Shown here: in pieces, positions 7,608 through 15,928 of the stretch | How the letters are laid out: each line of letters begins with the position of its first letter | Position numbering within the stretch: position 1 is the stretch's first letter | From: Lyngbya aestuarii BL J | GTDB lineage: Bacteria; Cyanobacteriota; Cyanobacteriia; Cyanobacteriales; Microcoleaceae | DNA: 64,000 bases | Assembly: GCF_000478195.2 (NCBI RefSeq) | Contig: NZ_AUZM01000020.1 | Location: forward strand, 29,140 to 93,139 | Reading direction: 5' to 3' | The notes under the pieces: model-generated | Databases searched by the model: none | What the model was told of the DNA's origin: nothing | What the model saw: the letters and a program-made list of their open reading frames with translations, nothing else | Made by a program: the position numbers and the translations under genes

Positions 7608-9080
7608 TTACCTCAAATCAAAAACATGATAGCCCCAAGCAGGTAAGTCTAAATATAAACCAGAGGATAATAATTCATCTCCTTGACGTTCATAATAAGT
7701 CGAACTCATTAAGTCTTTGAGTTTACAGGTTCGATTTTTGAAATCATCAAAAGGAAGTTGCAAATAACATTGTCCAGAATAAGACGAATAATTAACAGCA
7801 ATTAATAAGCGTTGTTCATCACTTTGCCAAGTAAAAGCAATGAAATTTTTATAGGTAAAATTATTTTCCCAAGCGTTATGACAGTCAAGCAATTGCCAGG
7901 TTCCTTGTCGCAAAACAGGTAAACGCAAACAAGTCAATAAGTGATGATAAAAAGAGGCTAAGTTTGCATCTGTTAATTGTTTTGGTCCTCGACCCAGATG
8001 CACCGATATTTTCTGGGTAAAACCCTGTAACTGTCCTTCATGGAAAAAACGCAAACCCGGACAAAAATAAGTTAAGATAGCAGCAGCTTGATGAACACCA
8101 GATGCAAATGTTGCAGCCGCCCGAGATTCATCATGATTTTCAAGAAACCGGACTAATTTACTTTGATAATGAATATCAGCCCAGAAATGTTTAAAGACCG
8201 GATCAGCTTGTTTTTCAAGTAAGCGATCATACAGTTTTTTATCATAAGTAAAATCAAATCCTTGTTGTTGTAATCTCCATTCCATATCCCAATAAACTTC
8301 CGCCATAAACACAAAATCTTGAGATTGCTTTCGTACCTGACGAATAGCTTCTGGCCAAAATAATTCTGTTGTCATTCCCCAAGTTTGTTCAAAGATTTCA
8401 GGAAGAATTAACATCGCCATATCACAGCGAACTCCATCACAAAGTTGAGCAACTTTTAATAATTCTGCTAACATTGCTTGAGGAACAGCCGGATTGTTAT
8501 AATTGAGTTGTAAAGTATCCGGCCAACCGGGAAAATAGGGATCACGTCCATGAGCAAAAACTCGATTTTCTCCAGCTAAGGGAATCTGCACATAATTAAG
8601 CGGTTCTCGTTGCAGATCATTAAGAGTCGCAAAGATGTAAAAATCAGAATGTTCTTCAACCCAAGGACTATCGGGTGCGGTATGATTGGGAACAAAGTCA
8701 AGCATAAGTTTGATTTCTCGTTGATGAAGACGCTTTTTTAACCGTAATAACGCTTCATTTCCTCCGAGAATTTCACTCACTTGATAACGGGTAATGGCAA
8801 AACAAGATCCACAGATATCTTCTTCTTGTAAATCACTTAAAAGTTCTTCGTATTCTCTCCGCCAGTCCGGGTGAGAACGAGAAACATTACGTCCTAAAAC
8901 TCCGGTTTCCCAAACGCCTAACAAGTAAACCCAATTAAACCCCAGATTGACCCATTGATCGAGTTCACTATCCGGAAAATCATCTAAAGTCGCAAAACGG
9001 TTTAATTGATTAGAAAGCTGTCTGAGTCGAACACGAGTGTTGACTTGATAGAGAGTGGGATAGAAAGGGGAGTTCATCAT
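7608..9080 (-). CDS. alpha-amylase family glycoside hydrolase (GH13)
   Basis: A 490-aa enzyme from the MMNSPFYP start at 9080; an upstream start 12 codons earlier is open but less likely. The conserved GH13 regions are in order: region I DFVPNHTAP, region II GVRCDMAM with nucleophile D220, region III MAEVYWD with acid/base E261, region IV RFLENHDE with D317. The C-terminal beta domain (residues about 390-490) ends in WGYHVFDLR. There is no signal peptide, so the enzyme should act in the cytosol, probably on glycogen-derived or other alpha-glucans. Specificity within GH13 cannot be read by eye. The family is common in cyanobacteria. It is upstream of the CPBP and deacetylase genes in the same direction, but gaps of 46-75 bp leave co-transcription open. 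Confidence 0.9.
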   Translation of the reverse strand: MMNSPFYPTLYQVNTRVRLRQLSNQLNRFATLDDFPDSELDQWVNLGFNWVYLLGVWETGVLGRNVSRSHPDWRREYEELLSDLQEEDICGSCFAITRYQVSEILGGNEALLRLKKRLHQREIKLMLDFVPNHTAPDSPWVEEHSDFYIFATLNDLQREPLNYVQIPLAGENRVFAHGRDPYFPGWPDTLQLNYNNPAVPQAMLAELLKVAQLCDGVRCDMAMLILPEIFEQTWGMTTELFWPEAIRQVRKQSQDFVFMAEVYWDMEWRLQQQGFDFTYDKKLYDRLLEKQADPVFKHFWADIHYQSKLVRFLENHDESRAAATFASGVHQAAAILTYFCPGLRFFHEGQLQGFTQKISVHLGRGPKQLTDANLASFYHHLLTCLRLPVLRQGTWQLLDCHNAWENNFTYKNFIAFTWQSDEQRLLIAVNYSSYSGQCYLQLPFDDFKNRTCKLKDLMSSTYYERQGDELLSSGLYLDLPAWGYHVFDLR

Positions 9081-9180
9081 GAAATTATTTAGGTTGATGT
9101 AATCGCAGTTTAACAATAAACCTCACCCCAAGCAAATCCATTCTCCCCTATATTTTAGTCTGTGATTTAACAATAACAAT

Positions 9181-9333
9181 TCAGTTTAACAAAACGGCGT
9201 AAGACGATTCTTTAAACGTAAATGTTTCTAATGCTTGGCTTGTTAAAGGTTGAGCCATACTGGGTTGGCTAAAAAAGAGGAGACTTACAATCGTGATCCC
9301 GATTCTGAGCAAAGACGATGAATTTTTGTGCAT
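9181..9333 (-). CDS. 50-aa exported peptide, unknown function
   Basis: This short ORF starts at ATG 9333 with a strong ribosome site (GGAG, 7 nt upstream, in AGGAGTGAAAA) and ends at TGA 9181. The N-terminal 27 residues form a signal peptide: basic HKN start, hydrophobic core GITIVSLLFFS, and SMA before the predicted cleavage. The mature part is only about 23 residues, without cysteines. It sits between the GH13 gene and a conserved hypothetical gene on the same strand. The signal peptide and the ribosome site together make a real gene likely. Confidence 0.55.
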   Translation of the reverse strand: MHKNSSSLLRIGITIVSLLFFSQPSMAQPLTSQALETFTFKESSYAVLLN

Positions 9334-9390
9334 TTTTCACTCCTACAAATACCTAGAATTAATCTGTGATACTCTATGAAAGTATGAGGT

Positions 9391-9816
9391 TTAATGGGTC
9401 TGGTTAAACAAATCTAAAACCTGACGACAAAATGATTTTAGTCGCGCCGCTGATTCAGGCTTCGGTTGAGTTGTCCCTTCAAAACTCCACTTGTCCACCG
9501 TTGAGACTTTCCATTGTTGTCCGGTATGATCATATCCGGCTGCTTCAACCCCAATCGCTCGCCGATATCCTTCTAAGGGATCTTGATAGAAGCGAATTTG
9601 AATCAAAATAGAGCGACTCTGCATCAAACGACTTCTTCCCGGAAAATGGAAGCCAATGTCAATCGAGTCTGGATCAACCCATTCTCGTGTATCGGGATCA
9701 TTCATCCAAGGTTTGAGATCCACTCGAATATCGGGAAACTGGGCTTTGAATAAATTGACGACAGATGCAATTTTGCTCGCGACTTCAACGTTATTTGCTT
9801 GTTCGGCTGCATTCAC
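9391..9816 (-). CDS. conserved hypothetical protein, 141 aa
   Basis: A soluble protein of 141 residues without signal peptide or membrane helix. The N-terminal third (residues 10-30) is helical, followed by a mixed region with WMNDPDTREWVDPDSIDIGFHFPG and a beta-rich core (SILIQIRFYQDP, RAIGVEAAGYDHTGQQW) and a C-terminal helix ending FNQTH. I do not recognise a named family. Codon pattern and length suggest a genuine gene. An AAGGAG lies 15 nt before the start. It is separated from the GH13 gene by the 50-aa exported peptide gene. Confidence 0.75.
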   Translation of the reverse strand: MNAAEQANNVEVASKIASVVNLFKAQFPDIRVDLKPWMNDPDTREWVDPDSIDIGFHFPGRSRLMQSRSILIQIRFYQDPLEGYRRAIGVEAAGYDHTGQQWKVSTVDKWSFEGTTQPKPESAARLKSFCRQVLDLFNQTH

Positions 9817-10170
9817 AACATCATTCTCCTTACACGATCTACAATCTGACTCTATCGGGTTACTCAGTTTAATTACTTATGTTAACCATAGACTCAGGGT
9901 AAGAAAGGAGAAATCTGCTACAACTCCTCACTGATGTCAAGAAATGCTCAAAATTCTCTGAACCATTCACAGATAATACGTCAGGGGTGGACTGTGAAGA
10001 CTCCGTGAGTCAAGATATAATTTCCACTAGGCACGATGCGACTGATGACCCTTTAGATTAGCTAGGTTTGTGCCTTGAGGAACTTCTTACCGTTAGAAAG
10101 ACTCAAAATTACTGAGCTTGCCATCTGTTGTGAGTAGCAATAAGTTTCTCAGCTTGGAGACTGTAATTAA
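9817..10170. other. divergent promoter region, 354 bp
   Basis: No gene seen. It lies between the divergent conserved hypothetical gene and the DUF4168 pair and must contain promoters for both. No clear operator or riboswitch was recognised. Confidence 0.4.
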
Positions 10171-10671
10171 ATGACCAAACTTTTCCGCAATCCCATTGAT
10201 CTGCACATCAACTCGAAACTTCGCACATCCATCCTGGTCAGTGTTTGTTCTATGATAGCGGCGATCGCTGGAATTGTCCCCGATCTGACGATGCTACCGT
10301 CTACAACCCTGACTCAGACTGCATCGGCTCAGTCTCGTCAGGAATTCAGTGATGGGGAAATTGTCAACTATGCTCGTGCGGTACTAGCCATTGAACCCAA
10401 ACGTCAACAGACATACGACGAAATTCGACAAATTGTTGGTGATACGGTGCCGATGGTGGTTTGTAGCGAAACGCGCAGTCTCAACCGCTTGAACCAAGAT
10501 GTTCGGGTGTTAGCAACTAATTACTGCTCTCACGCCAAAAAAATGATAGAAGATAACAATCTGACCGTTTCGAGATTCAACGAAATTACCCGTCAACAAC
10601 AAACCAATGCTCAACTTCAACAACGAATTCAGGGAGCATTGCTGCAACTTCAACAACCCTCTGGAAACTAA
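10171..10671 (+). CDS. DUF4168 exported protein (first of tandem pair)
   Basis: A 166-aa protein with a long N-terminal signal region (hydrophobic core ILVSVCSMIAAIAGIV, cleavage region near SAQS at residues 53-54). It then carries a DUF4168-type domain that opens FSDGEIVNYARAVLAIEPKRQQ and closes with SRFNEITRQQQTNAQLQQRIQ. The family is exported in cyanobacteria and other bacteria, and its function is unknown. Two mature cysteines (VVCSE and NYCSHA) are shared with the downstream paralogue and could form a disulfide. The next gene begins 51 bp downstream, so the two are probably one transcript arising from a local duplication. Confidence 0.85.
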   Translation: MTKLFRNPIDLHINSKLRTSILVSVCSMIAAIAGIVPDLTMLPSTTLTQTASAQSRQEFSDGEIVNYARAVLAIEPKRQQTYDEIRQIVGDTVPMVVCSETRSLNRLNQDVRVLATNYCSHAKKMIEDNNLTVSRFNEITRQQQTNAQLQQRIQGALLQLQQPSGN

Positions 10672-10722
10672 CCGACTTGATTTTGATCACTTTATGTATC
10701 CATTTGCTATAGCGCATTCACT

Positions 10723-11217
10723 ATGAATACTCACACTCAACTGTTCTCTCGTTCCTTCTCTCAAGTCCTCTCAAAAGCTGTAGGCGTTAGTCTTCTTTCT
10801 ATTGTTAGCTTGCTGAGTGGGTTGACTCCGACTCTGAGCGAGCAATCTCCTCGCTTAGGTTTAAGTGCGGTTCACGCTCAAGCCAATCCTAATTTCACCA
10901 ATGAAGAAATCACCAATTATGCTCGTGTGGTTCTCGCACTAGAATCGAGAAGACATCAGGTGTTTAATGAGATTAAAAAAGTCATGGGGGAAGTTCCTCG
11001 GATTGTTTGTGACCAACCCAGTAGTATTAACGCCCTTCCTGGAAATGCACCCCAACTCGCTGTTAGCTATTGTGATCAAGCGAAGCAAATTATTGAGGCT
11101 AGGGGTTTAACGTTGACTCGATTTAACGAGATTACCCTTCGTCAACAAAGTGATCCTCAATTTAGGCAAAGAATTCAAGCTGAAATCTCTAAACTGTTAG
11201 AGTCCCCGAATCCATAA
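10723..11217 (+). CDS. DUF4168 exported protein (second of tandem pair)
   Basis: A 164-aa paralogue of the preceding gene. The signal region ends near VHAQA, and the mature domain opens FTNEEITNYARVVLALESRRHQ and closes with TRFNEITLRQQSDPQFRQRIQ. The same paired cysteines are kept (RIVCDQ and SYCDQA). Conservation is concentrated at the two ends of the domain and weaker between, which fits an old duplication. Function is unknown. It is convergent with folB, 45 bp away. Confidence 0.85.
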   Translation: MNTHTQLFSRSFSQVLSKAVGVSLLSIVSLLSGLTPTLSEQSPRLGLSAVHAQANPNFTNEEITNYARVVLALESRRHQVFNEIKKVMGEVPRIVCDQPSSINALPGNAPQLAVSYCDQAKQIIEARGLTLTRFNEITLRQQSDPQFRQRIQAEISKLLESPNP

Positions 11218-11262
11218 TCTCCCTGGGTCGCCAGTCTAGCCTAAACGCTATCCAAAACCCGG

Positions 11263-11622
11263 TTAACCTCGGGTTCGGGTAATATCAATTTGGATTTGTC
11301 CCCCAAAATCAGGAATGGGAGGATTGGGTTTGGTCAGTTGGACTCTAACTTGTTGAACAAGAGGCTGTTGTAACAACGCTTGAGCAATTTCACTCGCCAA
11401 GCGTTCTACTAAGGCAAATTTACAGGTTTTGATCTGTTTCTCGACAATAGCGATCGCTTCTCGATAGTCTAATGTATCTTCAATGGCATCGCTTTGTCCG
11501 GATTTTGTTAAATCTAACCCCAAGGTTAGATCGACCTCAAACCACTGACCTAGCGTTTGTTCTTCCGGTAAATAGCCCGTGTAACCATAGCAGCGAATTT
11601 GGCGAATGTGAATGGCATCCAT
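11263..11622 (-). CDS. folB: dihydroneopterin aldolase
   Basis: FolB cleaves 7,8-dihydroneopterin to 6-hydroxymethyl-dihydropterin and glycolaldehyde in folate synthesis. The 119-aa length is standard. The N-terminal segment IRQIRCYGYTGYLPEEQTLGQWFEVDL carries the substrate-binding Tyr and Glu positions of the family. TLDYREAIAIVEKQI, FALVERLASEIAQALL with the catalytic-region Glu, and the late QVRVQLTKPNPPIP containing the catalytic Lys all match. The gene reads away from the tRNA-Arg gene. Confidence 0.93.
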   Translation of the reverse strand: MDAIHIRQIRCYGYTGYLPEEQTLGQWFEVDLTLGLDLTKSGQSDAIEDTLDYREAIAIVEKQIKTCKFALVERLASEIAQALLQQPLVQQVRVQLTKPNPPIPDFGGQIQIDITRTRG

Positions 11623-11693
11623 GAATTTAATCTAATGTTTTGAATCTAATGTTTCCCAAGACATTGAAATTATGCTATAGTTTACTAATATAT

Positions 11694-11766
11694 GGGTATG
11701 TAGCTCAGTGGATAGAGCATCAGATTCCGGTTCTGAGGGTCGGGGGTTCGAGTCCCTCCATGCTCG
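11694..11766 (+). tRNA. tRNA-Arg (anticodon CCG)
   Basis: A 73-nt cloverleaf. Acceptor GGGTATG pairs with CATGCTC (two wobbles), the D arm is GCTC/GAGC, and the anticodon stem TCAGA/TCTGA encloses loop TTCCGGT with anticodon CCG. The T arm has the GGTTCGAGTCC-type core. The discriminator base is G and CCA is not encoded. It decodes CGG (Arg). Confidence 0.95.
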
Positions 11767-11919
11767 TTAGTTTTAAAACCAGACCTTAGTGTTGTTACAG
11801 CGATTTAGTTGTATCGTTAGATAGTGGTCGCGCTAATTACCACATATCTTGATCAAAAAATCGTCGATTTTGACCAATGTATTTCGCTTGATAGATCGGC
11901 ATTTTAAGGTTCTCTAACA

Positions 11920-13845
11920 TTATTCAACTTCAAGAATCAACTCATAATTTATAGGATCTTTAGCATCAGAAACCACAATAATTTCATAGTAACCTGTATC
12001 TTCTAATTGTCCTGACCAACTCTGAAGTCGAGCATCTTCGATAATAATCTTAGCGTTTTTTCGACGACTCGGAGTATAGAGAGAAAGAAAAGTAGATTTC
12101 TGAGGAACTTCTAACTTAATCCGTAAATTTTGCTGACGTTTTAACCACGCAACAAAAGCTTTCCCTTCTCCCGGTTGTAAGATACCTTGCAGCACTTTTC
12201 GACTGGCATTTTCATCAAATTGAACTTCTTTTAAATTCTGCCCTTGTTGTAACATCTTTAATTCATCTGCGGTTAACGCTTGCCAAACCTGACCGATAGG
12301 CAAGTCAATTAAATTTTCACCGCGAGGTTGTTCAGGAAACAAGTAAAAAAATCGCGCATCAGATAAATCTTCTAAAGCCCGACTACTTAAATTTAACGCA
12401 TTAACTTCCTTCGCCCATTTTTTAATATTATCGGCACTATATTGTCCTAACTGACTCCGAGATTCATCACTAATAACAGTGAGCCGATTTAAGACATCAT
12501 AAGCCGTTTTATCCCATCGTTTGCGCCAGGAAGCATCAGCAGGATCTTGAGTTAACATTCTGCCCTTTTGAGAGGGATAACGATTATAAAATTCTTCATT
12601 AACCAATTCAATAAAATACCGATAATCGACCCCCAATTCTTGACGGCGATTTTGGATATATTCTTGACGTTGGAGTTCTCCCATCGCACTAAATCCACCA
12701 TCATTAGACCTTGAGAGATGATTGATAAAATAAAATCCTCCAATCCAACCCACTCCCCCCATAAGAACCATAGAAATTGTCACTAGCAATACTGTTGTCC
12801 AAGTTGAAGATAAATTCCCCGGAAACTTCAGCTTTGGATATGAGGTTTTTTGCAGCGTTGTATTGGGAGTCGCCGCAATTGGAATGGGAATTTGGGCTTC
12901 TACCGGGGGAGGCTGCGTCAACACAGGAGATGATCGGATTTCCATCTCCGGTGGGGCTTGTGTGGGAATAGAAGGAAGCATAGGCGTATCATTGAGTGCT
13001 TGTAGAACTTGGGAGGCATGGGAATAGCGCTCGCCCGGCTTGTGAGCTAACATTTTATCTAAAATTGCCGCTAATTTCGGACTGACTGAGGTTTGCGATC
13101 GCCAATTCCAAGTAAGATGATAGCTATCAATCAGGTGTTGAGGTTCTTTTCCCGTCAACAAAACCACCACCGTCGCCGCCAAACTATACAAATCACTGTG
13201 AGGAGATACAATTCCCATCTGCATTTGTTCTTCCGGGGCGTAACCGACTTTTCCCAAACGAGTCGCAGGAGTTGGGGGAAGATGACGCACACCCAACTCA
13301 GAATCAACTTTAGCTTTGATTTGTTTGACCCCGCCAAAATCAATCAAAACAGGTAATCCATCCGTCTGACGACGAATCACATTATCGGGTGAGATATCGC
13401 GATGAACAACACCATGAGAGTGAATGTATTCCAGCACAGGTAACAATTGCAACATCAGTTGTGTGACTTCAAGTTCACTGAAGCGAGTTCCCTGATTTTT
13501 ATATTGGGTGCTCAGTTCGCGATAAGTTAAACCTTTAACATAATCTTGGACAACAAATAAATAGCCTTTACCGTTAATTTTTTCGCGGAATAGTTCTCGA
13601 AAACAAGGAATTTGGGGATGTTGGAGTTGATAAAGGATTTGGGCTTCTCGTTCAAAGAGTTCTTGAGACTTTTGCAAGCTATAACTTCCTTGAACTTGGG
13701 GGGCGAACTCCTTCAACACACACAGTTCGTTAAACCGATGCTGATCTTCTGCTAAGTAGGTACGCCCAAATCCACCATGCCCTAACTGGCGCATAATGTG
13801 ATAGTGGTTTCGCAGAATTTGGCCCGGATAAATGGAGGTACTCAT
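11920..13845 (-). CDS. membrane-anchored serine/threonine protein kinase
   Basis: A 641-aa protein. The kinase domain occupies residues about 14-285: glycine loop GHGGFGRTY (22-30), Lys in VLKEF (K45), catalytic loop HRDISPDN (D150), DFGG (D169) and APEEQ. The HRDISPDN form replaces the usual HRDLKPEN and is frequent in cyanobacterial Hanks kinases. A Pro-rich linker is followed by one membrane helix (about residues 345-375). The remaining roughly 265 residues make a C-terminal extracytoplasmic region with no family I recognise, ending in a beta-rich segment that resembles the pre-peptidase C-terminal type (DTGYYEIIVVSD). This suggests a kinase that senses something outside the membrane. The target is unknown. 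Confidence 0.9.
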   Translation of the reverse strand: MSTSIYPGQILRNHYHIMRQLGHGGFGRTYLAEDQHRFNELCVLKEFAPQVQGSYSLQKSQELFEREAQILYQLQHPQIPCFRELFREKINGKGYLFVVQDYVKGLTYRELSTQYKNQGTRFSELEVTQLMLQLLPVLEYIHSHGVVHRDISPDNVIRRQTDGLPVLIDFGGVKQIKAKVDSELGVRHLPPTPATRLGKVGYAPEEQMQMGIVSPHSDLYSLAATVVVLLTGKEPQHLIDSYHLTWNWRSQTSVSPKLAAILDKMLAHKPGERYSHASQVLQALNDTPMLPSIPTQAPPEMEIRSSPVLTQPPPVEAQIPIPIAATPNTTLQKTSYPKLKFPGNLSSTWTTVLLVTISMVLMGGVGWIGGFYFINHLSRSNDGGFSAMGELQRQEYIQNRRQELGVDYRYFIELVNEEFYNRYPSQKGRMLTQDPADASWRKRWDKTAYDVLNRLTVISDESRSQLGQYSADNIKKWAKEVNALNLSSRALEDLSDARFFYLFPEQPRGENLIDLPIGQVWQALTADELKMLQQGQNLKEVQFDENASRKVLQGILQPGEGKAFVAWLKRQQNLRIKLEVPQKSTFLSLYTPSRRKNAKIIIEDARLQSWSGQLEDTGYYEIIVVSDAKDPINYELILEVE

Positions 13846-14218
13846 GGATTTGAGGGGTTAAACTCAGGGTTCAAGTTGAGTGGGGTGCAGGTATTGGTGA
13901 GACTTCAGTCGAGTTGAGAAGTTAATTCAAGAGATGAGACTGCCGAATTTACAGTTAAGGTGACTCAAGAGGGTTCTCTGGTATTTTAAGCCTTATTAGC
14001 CATCTTTTGACGGGTCGCGGGGTCAAGCCACGAACAATCAATCAACGACAAGAGATTTATTCAATATTTACAACTACCCCTCTTGGATTTTACACAAGCT
14101 ACTGGTTTTCTGGGGTTTAGGCTCTCTATATTGAGACAGTACGAACTCAAACCCCCTTCTCAATCAGATTTGGGAGTGTTGACTGTATTGATTCAATCTT
14201 AAGAACTTGAGAATCTCA
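13846..14218. other. divergent intergenic region, 373 bp
   Basis: No gene, RNA or obvious operator recognised. It carries the promoters of the kinase (minus strand) and the PEP-CTERM protein (plus strand). Confidence 0.4.
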
Positions 14219-15316
14219 ATGACAAAAACGCCATGTATCGCTTCTATTGCAGCTATGATCGGGGCTTTAGCCTTTCCCGGTGTGAGCGCTTTACCGAGTC
14301 AAGCGGCTTTATTAGTCGGGAATACAGAAGGAAATAATATTCTTCTATTTGATGAACAGAAGGGCGAATTTTTGGGTGAATTTATCACACCGGGAAGTGG
14401 GGGATTGGTTTCTCCAGATGACTTAAATTTTGGCCCCGATGGCAACCTCTATGTTACCAGTGGAACAACTCCGGAAACTTCGTCTATCCTCCGTTACGAT
14501 GGAATGACCGGAGAATTTATTGATGTCTTCGCAGCCGGTAACGGCTTATTACGGCCCTATGGGGCAGCGTTTGGGCCAGATGGCTACCTCTATGTCAGCA
14601 GTTTTTTGAGTGACGAAATTCTCCGTTTTGATAGCGCTGGAGAATTTATTGATGTCTTCGCCTCCGGTAACGGTCTACCAGGCGGGTTAAACGGGCCGAA
14701 TGATTTGTTGTTTGCGCCCGATGGCAGCCTTTATGTGACGACTCAGGGGAGTGTTGCAACCAATGGTGAGGCTGACTTTAGTGCAGGTCTTCCCAGCCAG
14801 GTGTTGCGCTTTGATATTACCACACAAACCTCGATGGTATTTGCCGAACCGACCCCCTCACCCGATGGTTTTGGGTTTGTCAGTTTATTGGGGTTAGCGT
14901 TGGGGTTTGAGGGGGATTTATTTGTCAGTGATTTTGCCAATGATATTCGCCGCTATGATCTAGAAACGGGTAATTTAGTCAGTGTTTTACCCACGAACTA
15001 CACAGGAACAATCCCGAGTAATAATTTTATCGGAAATTTAACCTTTGACCCCAACAACATCCTGTATACCGTCGGTTTTGACTTTACCAATAATAATTTT
15101 GGAGCAATTCTGCGCTACGATGGCATTAGTGGAGAACCGTTGCCTTCGGCTGGAAATACCAGTGCAGTTTTTGTTTCGACTAATGATAAGTTACTCCGTC
15201 CGATTGGGATCGCTTTTACCCCACAGATTCCTCCGAAAACCGTACCTGAACCGTTTTCTGTGTTAGGTTTGCTAGCAGTTGGAGTTTGGGGAGTTCAGAC
15301 TAAACTCCGCCGATAA
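14219..15316 (+). CDS. NHL-repeat beta-propeller protein with PEP-CTERM sorting signal
   Basis: 365 aa from ATG 14219 (an in-frame TTG four codons upstream is less likely). A signal peptide covers residues about 1-30 (AMIGALAFPGVSALPSQA before AALL). The body contains five to six repeats of the type ...LRFD/RYDGxxGEFIDVFA...LNGPNDLLFAPDGSLYV, an NHL/SMP-30-like propeller. The C-terminus ends VPEPFSVLGLLAVGVWG followed by a basic tail, a PEP-CTERM signal recognised by an exosortase and linked to surface or exopolysaccharide-associated export. The propeller may bind a ligand or be structural. A terminator-like hairpin lies 37 bp after the stop. Confidence 0.9.
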   Translation: MTKTPCIASIAAMIGALAFPGVSALPSQAALLVGNTEGNNILLFDEQKGEFLGEFITPGSGGLVSPDDLNFGPDGNLYVTSGTTPETSSILRYDGMTGEFIDVFAAGNGLLRPYGAAFGPDGYLYVSSFLSDEILRFDSAGEFIDVFASGNGLPGGLNGPNDLLFAPDGSLYVTTQGSVATNGEADFSAGLPSQVLRFDITTQTSMVFAEPTPSPDGFGFVSLLGLALGFEGDLFVSDFANDIRRYDLETGNLVSVLPTNYTGTIPSNNFIGNLTFDPNNILYTVGFDFTNNNFGAILRYDGISGEPLPSAGNTSAVFVSTNDKLLRPIGIAFTPQIPPKTVPEPFSVLGLLAVGVWGVQTKLRR

Positions 15317-15352
15317 TCATTTTTGAATCCTGAATAAATTCTACAACACATT

Positions 15353-15381
15353 AGCCCTCAGCAATCGCCGGGGGTTTCTTT
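15353..15381 (+). terminator. terminator of the PEP-CTERM gene
   Basis: AGCCCTC (15353-15359) pairs with GGGGGTT (15370-15376) using wobbles, with loop AGCAATCGCC, followed by TCTTT. It lies 37 bp after the stop codon. Confidence 0.45.
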
Positions 15382-15928
15382 GATCGAGACACCCGCCTCG
15401 CGCCTCAAAATCAATCCGACTATTACTCGACTGCCTCTGGGCGCTACACTGTAAAGAGTAGTCCTTAAAGATATCAATGAGTTCAAAACAGAAATGATTT
15501 AGCTTTAATCAAATAAATTTCTGATAGAAGATCAGCATATTCAAATTAATAGATAGCCAGACCTTCTATTTAACCTATTAAGCAAAATGTTATCAAGTTT
15601 TCTTGATAAAAGTTAAATCTTCTTCTAGATAGGATATTCTAATGCAACTCAAACTCTGGTAAATTAAAATCAGGATTTCCATCTTTTTATCGATTCCGAC
15701 CTAACCCTCTATATTTTATTCCATTGACTGGAAACTCTTTTTAAGATTTAATCTGCTTTTCGCTATCGTTTCTTGAAATTGTACCAATAATATGAAATAC
15801 TTAAATATTTGCTACCGAAGGGAAGCAGGGGAAGTGAGGAAAATGATCGGTAGGATTATTTTCAAAATTTCATCTAAATTTTTAAACTCTAGTTTAACCA
15901 ATTATTTTTAACAATTAACTTAAAAACC
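15382..15928. other. intergenic region, 547 bp
   Basis: A+T-rich with many short T/A runs and no ORF or RNA that I can support. It likely contains the promoter and leader of the GAF-GGDEF gene. The gene start at 15929 has no strong ribosome site. Confidence 0.35.
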
